From Annulohypoxylon bovei var. microspora (lineage: Eukaryota > Ascomycota > Sordariomycetes > Xylariales > Hypoxylaceae): a DNA stretch of 64,000 bases. The notes under the pieces were generated by a model. That model ran no database searches, was not told the origin of the DNA, and saw nothing but the letters and a program-made list of their open reading frames with translations. Shown here piece after piece: positions 13,518 through 24,100 of this stretch (its first letter is position 1; every line of letters starts with the position of its first letter). The position numbers and the translations under genes are program-made. The stretch is from positions 62,001 through 126,000 of the forward strand of contig MU405283.1 in NCBI GenBank assembly GCA_022836615.1. Reading direction: 5' to 3'.

Positions 13518-15204
13518 ATGGCTTTTACATCGGCCAATGACCAAGGTGACAGGACCGAGAGCAATACGGCGATTCTCCTAGTTGTTGGGACCGGAGGATT
13601 TACGCACGCGGGTTTGTTCATCCCCCTCTAGCTTCTAGGATATCCCGCGCTGATTACCCCATCCCTTTGGACTAATAGCACCTGTTCTTGAACTGGGTCG
13701 CATCTTATCAGCTCGTGGCCATCGCGTGGCTTTAGCGACTCACCAGGGTCAGGAAAAATGGATCGAAGACACCTCGTTCGGGTTCTTATCCGGCGTCTAC
13801 ACTATGGGCCCGCCTATGGATCTCGAAACGGAGTCTGCGCATTACCTACAGATGCAGAATTCTGACATTAGGAAGAGTTACCGGGACTATTTTCGCCCGA
13901 AGTTCAACGTGGATGCCTTCTGGGCCTCGGATTATTCTTTCCTCGGGGATGTCTGCGAGGAATTCAAGCCTGACATGATAGTAGCAGACTTCTTCGTTGA
14001 TTCTGCCGTCAGGGATATCAAGCACCAGACTGGGATCCCGATCGCTACCCTCTGGCCTCAGATGCCGTACGCTATGGTTGGCGCGTCGTACATCCCAGGG
14101 CTTCCTGGATTTCAGGTGGACGCCCTAACAAGCGAGTATGCTTCACTTTGGACCAGGATCCGTGCCGCTCTCCGACCCTTACGAGCAATGTCAGCCGTCA
14201 TCCCATATCTTAGGTTCGTGCGAGAAATGCGACTCAAAGCCGGCGTCAATTACACCTTGCCAATCTTGAAGAAGCCTGACTATCTAGTGCTCGTCAATTC
14301 CTTTTGGGGTATCGAAACGCCGAAGGATTTACCGCCACTTGTTGCTGCTATTGGGCCTATCCTATCCGAAGAGTTCGAGCCCCTCAGCGGTCCTCTCGAG
14401 GTGTTCTTTGAGGATCATCGTCGTGTAATGTACGTTTCCTTCGGGACACATATCCAAGTAGCTCCACGTGATCTTGAGAAATTCGTTGGGGCATTCTCAG
14501 AACTTCTCAATGAGGGCCTCGTAGATGGCATCATCTGGGCAGCCAACAACACCCAGCGCGGGCTCTTCGATCGTGACCAGACATTGCGCTATGGGCATAC
14601 CAAGATAGGTGCCATTTTAGACAACCACGATCCCTCTTGGTTCTTTACACCTTTCGCGCCTCAGCGGGCCGTCCTCGCCCGCCAGGAAACCGTCTTATTC
14701 GTGACGCATGGGGGCGGCAGCAGCGTGAATGAGGCTACATTCCACGAGACCCCCATGCTGAGCATAGGTTTCTTCTTTGACCAGCTACTAAACGGACTGC
14801 GCATTCAAGAGGCAGGGGTAGGCTCAGCGCTTGACAAGGCAAATTTCTCCGAAGCTGAGATCTTGGAGAAATCGCGTGTTCTGCTGCAAGATAGGGATGG
14901 TACGATCGCGCAAGATGTACGCCGCATGGGCCACGTTGCCCGAATTTCGGCTCGGAAGAAGGAATTCGCAGCCGATTTGATTGAGGAGGTACTCTACGAC
15001 CACCGCTTTAGTCTGGTACCACCCGGCGCCACAGCTAGCGAAAGTGGTCACAGGCGTCGGCCGATGCACCTGCAAACTGCTGATGCGAGGATGTCTGCAT
15101 GGAGGGCCCAGAACTGGGATTTAACAGCCCTTGCAGTAACTTCAGTCGCAGTCGTGGGATATCTAAGCTGGACTGCAGTCGACTTGCTTCGCACACGAGC
15201 TTAG
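13518..15204 (+). CDS. UDP-glycosyltransferase (GT1 family), membrane-anchored
   Basis: Two exons, 13518-13611 and 13679-15204, with a 67-nt intron, give 539 residues. The first exon supplies the N-terminal GT1 strand, VVGTGGFTHAAPVLELGR after splicing, which fits the family and fixes the ATG. The donor-sugar site is clear: TPFAPQRAVLA followed by HGGGSSVNEATFHETPML, with the key His at 375. The final 25 or so residues are hydrophobic (LTALAVTSVAVVGYLSW) followed by a short basic tail (LLRTRA), a likely C-terminal membrane anchor leaving the catalytic part outside the anchor. GT1 enzymes move a sugar from a UDP-sugar to a hydroxyl or carboxyl of a small molecule. Divergent from the PKS, it most likely glycosylates the polyketide; the sugar cannot be inferred. 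Confidence 0.9.
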
Positions 15205-15713
15205 CATGTCGCCTATGCACTCGTGCGGCGTTGGTGTATAATATCACGTAAAACTTTGATAGGAAGTAGCAGCTAGGCGAGAAGGATTGTTGTTGGCAAT
15301 CAAAAAAAAATAGTTTACAAGTTTTGATCGAACGATTTTCAAGCCACGGATGGATTTAATAGGCTCGTGGCTGAGAGCTGTTAAATTATCACTTGTGTAA
15401 CCAATAGATAAGCCCTGGAGGTGATGTTCGATCCAACAGAATGCTAGCTCAGCCTTATAATGACCCACCTACCTCTTTAGGCAATATATACAAAGTACAT
15501 GCTGTGTTTACAGGGGTGGGTTCCCCATGCATACGCGTGTAACATCAGATTTAATAAGTGACAGGTCGATGTGTTGAGGGTCTTAGGTGCCATAGCTCTA
15601 AGGGCACTCATTCTATTTTGTATCTTCTCTAATATCCTGTTCTAAACTCCTCTCGCAAGCCTCAATTATTACCACAAGAAACCAAGAACAGCCTGATAAC
15701 AACAGAGCCAAAG
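15205..15713. other. Intergenic, no gene seen
   Basis: Spacer between two genes in tandem; holds the promoter of the FSH hydrolase. No other feature is supported. Confidence 0.5.
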
Positions 15714-16556
15714 ATGAGATTTATTTGCTTGCATGGTATGGGAACGAGTGCTGAGGTGAGTTTATGACATATGAACACCCAATTTCTTCATTACTAACTC
15801 GGGTTTATAGATATTCGAAACGCAGACTAGTGAGCTACCTAACAAGCCCGAATTCGAATCACCAGCACAGATATTAACGTGGTGATTACTGCAGGCCCCC
15901 TTCGACAAGCCCTTGGCAAGGATCATGACTTCGAATTTTATGAAGGAGAACATGAAGTTCCACCAGCACCAGGTAAATACCTATATATATAACTACGTCT
16001 TGTTAATAGTTGTACTAAGAGATCCGGCATAGGAATTGATACCATCTTCGACTGCGAAATCTACAAGGCGTGGTACGGTCCCTTGCTTGGAGCATCTACA
16101 CACCGCGAAGCCGTAGAGTTTCTAAAGGAAATAATTGATGAAGAAGGGCCTTTCGATGGCTGCATAGGTTTCTCTCAAGGTGCAGCTCTCCTTGCATCAT
16201 TCCTCCTCGCCCATCAGGCTCTTGACCCATTCTCTCCGCCGCCGTTTCACCTTGCAATCTTCATCTGTGGTAGTAGCGCGCTTTCTGTGTCGGAAATTGA
16301 TGGGCTGTGGAGTCGCATTGATCCACAAGATCTTGAAGGCAAGAACAAGAGGATTAAGATCCCCACGGTACATATCTATGGCCGTAAAGATCCGGCCTTT
16401 CAGGAGAGTCTGAATTTAAAAGACATGTGTGAGCCGCGAAACAGGTTAGAATATGCACACGGTAGTGGTCACGATATTCCACGAGGGGTAGCTGTGACAA
16501 GGGATATGGCAAGGATTGTACAGAAGGGGATAGAGCGAGCTATGTGTGGCCATTAA
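15714..16556 (+). CDS. FSH-family serine hydrolase, candidate polyketide-releasing thioesterase
   Basis: Four exons (15714-15755, 15811-15829, 15895-15972, 16033-16556) with introns of 55, 65 and 60 nt give 220 residues. The second exon is only 19 nt, but the join produces the family's IFETQT...LRQAL segment, which supports it. The alpha/beta hydrolase triad is complete: nucleophile Ser94 in GFSQG, Asp166 in YGRKDPAF and His193 in GSGHDIP. The N-terminus MRFICLHGMGTSAEIF is typical of the family. Fungal FSH hydrolases next to highly reducing PKS genes, for example LovG in lovastatin synthesis, hydrolyse the finished chain from the ACP. Here the PKS lacks any release domain, so the same role is a strong inference. 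A role in detoxification or ester cleavage is possible. Confidence 0.88.
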
Positions 16557-16903
16557 ATTTCAAATCATGATATAGATATTTCCTTTTCAATCATTTAAAT
16601 AAAAAATCAACATAAGATAATCATGAGTCAAGCGACACAAAAGCGATTACTGTCGTCGATGCGGACTATTGCTCGGGTTAACCCTAACCCTGGATGACTA
16701 AACAACTTCCAAATTATACCTATTATACATCAAGCTCGCGAGTCGGAACTCATTCGTTGGGAGACGCGAATTGTATTACAAAAGAAATAAATTACCTGTA
16801 AAGACTAAAATAACCTAAAACTAGAATACACCAGACTGCTCCACACAGGATTGAGTAGAGTTTACAGTCAGTCGCAGCATAAGTATAGATGTTCTCACAA
16901 CCT
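16557..16903. other. Short intergenic spacer between convergent genes
   Basis: 3' flanks of the hydrolase and the monooxygenase. It contains one telomere-like tract at 16678-16691 and nothing else that I can support. Confidence 0.5.
16678..16691 (-). repeat. Short interstitial telomere-like motif
   Basis: The plus strand reads ttaaccctaaccct, two units of CCCTAA. This is the second such tract in the window. Confidence 0.55.
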
Positions 16904-18320
16904 CTAAGCTGTTCTAGTACCTCTGTCATCACTGCTCCCCATAAATAAACCCAGAACCCTAAGAAGGCCATTTCGGCAATGGCCTAGAAATGGGTTGGTG
17001 CCCATGAAGACGACATCGTGAACAATTTTACTTTTCTTTTGCATTCCAAACCCTTCTTTCAACATACCCGCCGTGTAGTCGTCTAGTACGGTTGGGAGTT
17101 TCTGGGCACTGTGCGAGTTAACTCGTCTCAGATGTTCAGCCAGCGACAGTGCGTCGGCGATGGCGGACGTAGCGCCTTTACCAAGATAAGGGGTCATGCT
17201 GGACACAAGATTAGAGGTGCGATAGAGACATCTCGTAAGGTAACACGAACCTATGGGCAGCGTCGCCTAATAAGACGATGTTCTGGGATTTCCAGGCCTT
17301 CAATTTATGTTGGGTTTTGACATGAGCCACATATACAGAGTCGGGAATGGCCATCGATATCAATGAGCGGAGTAGAGGATGCCAGTGCTTGGTCCTGATC
17401 ATCCAGTCGGCTTTCAATTCCTCCGGGCTCATCTCGTCAGGATGCTTGCTCTGATCAATGAACTCGTTGGTGTAGCAACCCAATCCACACATCAAGTATG
17501 ACCCCTCAGGATCAAGAGACTCGAGATCATAAGGTCCATATGGAATTTCTTTATCCTTGTAATATGAGACAACCATTGAGCTTCGCGGGCCCATAACCTT
17601 TCCAGGTGTTAGTTGGTGAACTACAATAAATCTTCTCGCTTCAATATGGTAAATACTCACAAGGCAACCTGAACCGAACGGCATCATCTTCTCTGTTTCT
17701 GGAGTAAGGGGCATCTTGAAATACAAGACAGTGATCCCAAGAGTATCCCTTTTCGAGCTAGGGAGGAGTTGTTTTCTAATTTTGCTTCCTGCTCCGTCCG
17801 CTCCAACTAGGAGATCGCATTCTGTTGAAGTTCCATCTGTGAAATGAACCTTCACGACACCATTCCCTAGCGCTTCGAAGTTTTCGAATTCGGTCTTCCA
17901 ATGTATCACATCGTCCAGACCCTCTAGCAAGGCGGTCCTCATTTTCCATCGTGAAACACAGCTTGCATCACGAAAATCTGGCGGTGTCATGCCCAGCTTC
18001 ACACGACATTTGTGATCTAGCAAGGCGATATGCTGGCCACGAGGAGGTTGAATGCCAACAGCCTTCTCCAACAACTCTGACACTGATTCTGGCAGCTGGG
18101 CTCGCAGTGCAGAAAGCATCTCCTTAGAAAGAAGGATGCGGAAGCCGGTCAAAGAGCTTGCTGCCTCATCTCTGCCGCCTCGTTCATAAACAGTGACGGA
18201 AAACTTGGGGTCTCCTCGAAGGAGCTGGGTGAGAACAAGACCCCCTATTCCAGCACCGACAATTACTACTCGGAGAGGCTTTGGCTTCTCGAGATCATCA
18301 ACGCTGCTCTTTAACGCCAT
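16904..18320 (-). CDS. FAD-dependent monooxygenase
   Basis: Two exons, 17251-18320 and 16904-17198, with a 52-nt intron, give 454 residues. The flavin signatures of the aromatic-hydroxylase-like class A monooxygenases are present in order: the dinucleotide fold VVIVGAGIGG (22-27 for GAGIGG), a mid-protein LLVGADGAGSKIR (the DG motif), and the FAD-ribityl motif VLLGDAAHSMTPY with GD at 352-353. The intron falls inside this last motif and the join restores it exactly, which confirms it. The usual proline after DAAH is a serine here. These enzymes hydroxylate or epoxidise with NAD(P)H and O2; on a reduced polyketide an olefin epoxidation or a hydroxylation is plausible. It shares a divergent promoter with the MFS exporter. 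Confidence 0.9.
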
Positions 18321-19117
18321 TATCTTCCGGAGTAAAGAGTGCTCATACGAATAAATGCGTGTGTGTACATGCGTCTGTAAAATTGCTTGATGGTTGGTGG
18401 CTTTCTACGACTTTTAGAAATCATTATCTCTTCAAAAGGAGTTTCTTCCCTCCTTGCTATCGTATGTTATCGTGGTAGCGAACCAAATGCAGGCGTATTA
18501 TGTCGATGGAATCCAAAGTACCTACGAAGTACAAGGCCTTGTAACTACTGCTCAGCTACAACTAACAGCTTAGACGATACCCACGTGCGGCACAGGATCT
18601 CGTATCTGATGTTAGAAGTCAGCAGGGGTTAGTGGCCCGGACTAGGGCGGACATCGTTCGATACATTTAAGCCTCATGTAAGCCAAGCCATTCATGTTCA
18701 TTCCAAAGGACCTGGATCGTGATCCCTCAATTTTCCCGATGCATCTAACTTCAGCCCGTATGTGACATCCAATTAATCCCGCGTGGAGTCTTCACTTAGG
18801 CGCGGATTTTCACAAGCGACATCGGGAAATATTGAAAACTACCTACATAAAATTAGGACGAAGAAATTATCATCGGATGACGAGGCGCTTGATCCTTCCT
18901 ATACCCCCTAAGAGATGTTAGATGGAACTACCCAAGAATTCACGCAATATGCACGACTAGCCAACCAACTTCAGATGCCATAACGACCTAACTTCAAAAT
19001 TTTGTTACTAAAAACAAGCCCTGTCACTCCCCTTATCTCCCATGGACTAGAGCAACCTACCACCCAATATCAAGATTCTCTATAGCACAGAGTAGCACTC
19101 CAGGTCGAGTTCTCACC
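18321..19117. promoter_or_regulatory. Divergent promoter region between monooxygenase and MFS exporter
   Basis: The monooxygenase starts leftward at 18320 and the transporter rightward at 19118, so both promoters lie here. A CACGTG box is visible near 18580. No coding region is supported. Confidence 0.5.
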
Positions 19118-21163
19118 ATGGTCGAATCAGAGACCAAGATGGAGTCCCCAGAACCTCACGCTAATGAGACCGCAATTATTGCCAACTACGCACCCGACTC
19201 TGCAGAAGTCTTACACAATACTCAACTGGGCCTCGTTGTTCTAGGGTGACTATAGCTTCCACTTCAATCCAATCTTTTATATATTAACATACCTGCTTAC
19301 AGGCTCTGGGTGTCGCTCTTCCTATGCTCGCTCGAGACGACCATCGTCAGCACATCTCTCATCCATATAGCAAACGACCTCCACGACCTGAGCAACGCTG
19401 GGTGGATTGTTGTCGCATATCTTCTCACATTTAATGGTAAATATACCTATATCAAACGATTTGCGGTTATAAAGAGCCATCCACTCACCCAAGGCTCTAG
19501 CATTCATACTCATCTGGTCCAAATTGAGCGACACGTTCGGCACAAAATGGCTCTTGCTCTCCGCCAATCTTGTCTTCTGCATCTTTTCTATTGCTTGCGC
19601 CGTCTCCAAGACCATGGTCCAGTTGTAAGTCGCCTTCATACACTTGAGTGCAAATCTAAGGCTAAGAAGATATGCCTTCCAGAATTATTTTCAGAGCGTT
19701 TCAAGGCATTGGTGGTTCCGGCATGTACTCTCTCACTTTCGTCATCTTGGCTCAAGTTGTGCCGATGGACAAACTTGGGATCTGTACAGGTATTCTTAGT
19801 TCCGTCTTTGCACTGGCTAGCTTATTAGGCCCTATTCTTGGAGGCGTGATATCAGATAGGAGTACATGGCGAGTAAGTTACCGTACCCCTAGCATTTTCG
19901 ATATATATAGGGGGCTTTACTAATGTCACGGCAACAAAACAGTGGATCTTCTGGCTCAAGTAAGTGTCATCTCTTGGGTAGGTAGTTTGATTGACAGAGA
20001 AACACATTGCTCATAGTTGCCTACCTAGCGTTCCTGGGGTTGCTATCGCGTTCGCAATTCTCGGCAAATTCATGAACGGCGGAAAGTCAGGCCAGCAAGT
20101 CCGAAAGTCAATGAAGACCATGGATATCGTTGGCGCATTCCTATCTCTGGCTTGGGCTATTCTTCTCATCTTCGCGTTACAGGAAGGTGGGAAAGCCTAC
20201 GAGTGGGATAGCGGTGTCATCATCGGGACTTTAGTGAGCGGCATTGTGATGCTCATTGTGTTTGCTGTGTGGGAGTGGTGGGCATATCGCTACACTAACA
20301 CGGATAGCCTGTTCCCAGTTGGTCTATTAAAGAGATCAGTGGTTGTGTTATTGTTCTTGTTAGTACCCATTCACTCCAACATCGTTAGCCCAGAATACGG
20401 CACGTAACTGACTTTATGAAATAGGAACCTGCTGCTGCTCGGGTTCACCTTCTACGTTCCGGTCATCCAACTACCTCAACGCTTTCAATATGTAAACGGA
20501 CAAACAGCGACGCGGGCTGGTATTCTCCTCCTTCCCCTGACATTAGTATCTCCCACAACAGCGTTGGTTGCCGGCTCTCTAGTAGGGAGACACCGCTTCT
20601 GGGCTCCAGGCTTAACCATTCTAGGGGGCTGCCTGAATCTTATTGGAATTACCTTGATGAGCACCCTGCCAACCGACAATGCCGTACCAGGTGCTCAATT
20701 CGGGTATCAAGTGATTATCGGAATGAGTCTTGGACTTATGACTCCTACATTGCTGTATATCCTGAAGGTTGAAGTCCCCGAGAAAGAAATGGCTGGTGCC
20801 ATGGGAGTCGGCAACATGGGGCGGACCCTGGGAGGCTGTATCGGCTTAGCAATATGCGGATCTTTGTTGCAGTCCGAACTCAACAAGGAACTTCCCAAAT
20901 TTCTCACTCCGCAGCAGATAGAAGCTATTTCCGCATCTTCGGGTTCAGCCGCCCAGGTGCTAACCCCTGAACAGCTAATCAGAGTCGGCCGGGTATATGG
21001 TGACGGTTTCGACTTGGAATTCAAAGGGTTGATCGCGTTTGCTGGCCTCAGTGTTATAACTGCGGTGCTTTTATGGTTCTCTCATACGCGTTCGTTGAAG
21101 AACAGAGTCCAAGTTGAAGATCGTGGGAGTGGAGAGGCAATCACTGAAATGGTAGAGGCATAG
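19118..21163 (+). CDS. MFS drug/metabolite exporter (DHA2-like, about 14 membrane spans)
   Basis: Seven exons (19118-19245, 19303-19436, 19501-19624, 19683-19872, 19943-19959, 20029-20358, 20425-21163) give 553 residues. The fifth exon is only 17 nt; including it restores the family segment STWRWIFWLNVPGVA, so it is well supported. Other landmarks are LDTT-like SLETTIVSTSL in span 1, WSKLSDTFGTKW in the loop between spans 2 and 3, and FRAFQGIGGSGMYSL, all typical of the 14-span drug:H+ antiporter group. The protein has a short acidic cytoplasmic N-terminus and a charged C-terminus. In this context it most likely exports the glycosylated polyketide and may give self-protection; the substrate is inferred from position only. 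Confidence 0.92.
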
Positions 21164-24100
21164 CTTTTAGTTATGGTAGAGCAATGGAAAAGAGAATAGA
21201 TTCTTTGGTTCCTATTCAGTACATTCGATAAGAATTCTGCCTTGGGGGGGCTGAACATGGGATAGCGAGCCTTTATAGTATAACTAAGAGGAGGATCAAT
21301 CAAAGTATAATTTCGATAACTACTGGAAGTTCAATTACGTAGGTAACTATATATAGAAAAGATATAGGCGCCTAGGTGTGACTTAAAAGCACCAATATTG
21401 TTTACTTCTTCAATTAAATATTCATTAATAGATTTGTTTTAGGTTACTAAGGTTACCATTTTTTACCCTCCTTAGAATGAGGTGAATAGGGGTAGTTAGG
21501 TATACAATTCAAGTCATACCAAAGAGAACTATCTCTTGAAAATCATTCTAGTCTTTTAACAAATTTGAAACCTTCATATTTAGTAGTCACTCTCGTCAAA
21601 ATACAACTCGCCTCATCCGTGTGGGTGACAACAGAGTTCTTGAGCTAGGTCCCTTCATGTAATCAGCTACACGTACTATTATCTCAGTAATAGCTTTAGG
21701 ATACATACCTACGAATTATCACGCCAAGACCAGGACGTGAAAGACTCCATCCATCCAATCATCACCCTGAGGGCATTATTGGTAGTCGTCCCATGACTGC
21801 CTACCTAGGTACCTAAGGTAGAAAACCTGATCAACCCAATGTCCCATCTACCCAGTAAAAGAGTGGCAAGGCTCGGTCGTTATCCAGAAATGCATTACCT
21901 AAGGTTCAGTAGGTACATTTCAATAGTTGACTTAGACCAAGATATCTTGACTGATCTTAGGGATAACTACGATCTGATATCGCCTCGCCTAATATTTGTC
22001 CACGACGTCAACCTAGATAGATGATCATGCCTAAAGGAACCCAGCTGGTCTCAAATTTGCTGTTACTAGCGCTTATACTGTGCTCATCTTGTTCGTCTCC
22101 ATGAAAAGCAGAAATTGTGCTCGGTACTCTCATCTGCGCGATTATTAGAAGTGTCTTTGGAGGAACTCTTCAACTGTTTTTCGGTGAACCCTATCCTTTG
22201 TCACAGTCCATGGCAAGAATTTGCTGGTTAGTGTGTAAAAGAAAATGAGCAGTTATATAGGTAACCTCAGACGATCTTTTACTCGGATGAAATAGTTATG
22301 AGGCTCCGAAGGAACATTCTCACATGATTATCAACGCGGCTACGGCCAGACTCTCATTTACTAGCTATCTAAGTGCCTACCGAAACTCGGTAGGATAGCC
22401 CCTAAAGAGGACAGTCTCGAGATTGGCACTAAAAAGCAAAGAGTCGAAAAGGACAACGGAATCTCGGATCAAGGATAGTGACTTCAAGATCAACCTTGGC
22501 GTTATTCCCGTGTACACGTGCTGTGCCAGCTGGTTGGGCTTGTCCATTAAGCGCTGGGGTGCTGTATCACATATTACATATTATTTCCTGGTGTTAATAT
22601 TCATGGACGTTTATTTGACAAGCGATTCATATTGGAGCGGTCCAGAGTGGTGACACATAGGGCTAAAACAATGTCTCACACAGTCGTTAGACATAATAAT
22701 AATTAAATCATGGCTCAGGAATATCGGTGCCCAATCGTAAATGCGCATGACCCTTCCCCATGGGGATCTTGGTCTCCAGACTTGGCAAGATTGCTGACTC
22801 CCTAGGGACTCACGATTCAGCGGTGAGAAGAACGACTCATCTCATTAACTAATCAGAAGCGAGAAAACTCCCAGGGCTGATTCCGGTAGCACACTTGTCC
22901 TATCAAGCTGCGAGGTTAACAACATCCCAGTGATCTGGATGAAGTGAGCCGAGTATCCTAGCAAGTATATTGTAGATAGAGGCATGTATATTCGACGTTA
23001 TTAAGCTTGTTAGGCGAACTGTCGCGTCCCATGGTACCCCTCAAAGCTAATGCGACGTTAGACCGGCAGTACGAATACGTGAAAAATCTACATATAATAA
23101 ACGTGGTTATACGTAACCTCTTGCTATTTTCCTTGATGCTATGAAGGTGCATGTATGTTCCAACTGCAGCGCAGGCTGCAAGACGACCTCTTTAAACCAT
23201 TAGCCCGTCACACCCGTTTCGCGGTCTAGGTAAATGGACAGGGTCTGGTTGGAAGAAGGTCGATGGAAGCGAAAATGGAAGCATTCCCCTTCCGGATAAC
23301 TAGGATCTGAGGGGCCATTCATGTTTTTTCACATTCTTGCTGTCTTTTCTTTTTGTGCTCCTTTTCCGACCGCGTGACCCTTTAAATTTTACTCCGTTAG
23401 AAGTGATGCTGACGATCAGCTCACCGACGATTGGCTCCTCCAGAAGGAACCCGGCGACAGTTCATCAATTGACGGGAAGTAGATATTAACTGGGTGTGTT
23501 ATGAAGTGTGTTCACACTTAACTGGCATTCATCACACGGCGTTGCTACATTTCTATGTGATGATGGCCGAGAAATTCCCTTGCTCTCCTCTGGATAATAT
23601 ACAAAAATATGTAAGGGGAGTTGGTCAGTTGGTTCTCGTCGCCGTCTGGGGTAAAGACGTAGCATACAGTAATTGGTAAAAGTACAGTACGTAGCTGTTA
23701 CGTGCTCGGTAGTATTGGTGACATCCCCGCTCTCTTCTCTTTTCAGCGGTGATCCCCGTTCCCCCAGATCTAGCCGATTTCTACTTGTAGAAAACGTGGT
23801 TTCTAACTATTTCCACAGGGTGCTATCGTTCGGCACGTTAGACATGTTAGACTATGATACACGTCTCTACACAGAAATAGGAATGCAAATCATGCTGCAT
23901 ACGATTAATTGGTTGTCAGCTCACCTTCAACCATATTTTCCAGTTTTTACGAATCCTATGTCAATGGGATGTTACCTACCCGTACAAAGTCTTATGCAGA
24001 ATCCCATGCTCCCAAGCAGACGGAAATAATTACTTATCCTGGCTGCTGCTGTTTTGAGGCGGAATATTACTTATCACGACATCCGTCGTTTGCCTAAGCC

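Noticed and set aside
17636..17675. Consensus-like GTGAGT...TTGTAG interval of 40 nt within the monooxygenase on the minus strand.
   Set aside because: Splicing it gives a stop within a few codons; reading through keeps the family alignment.
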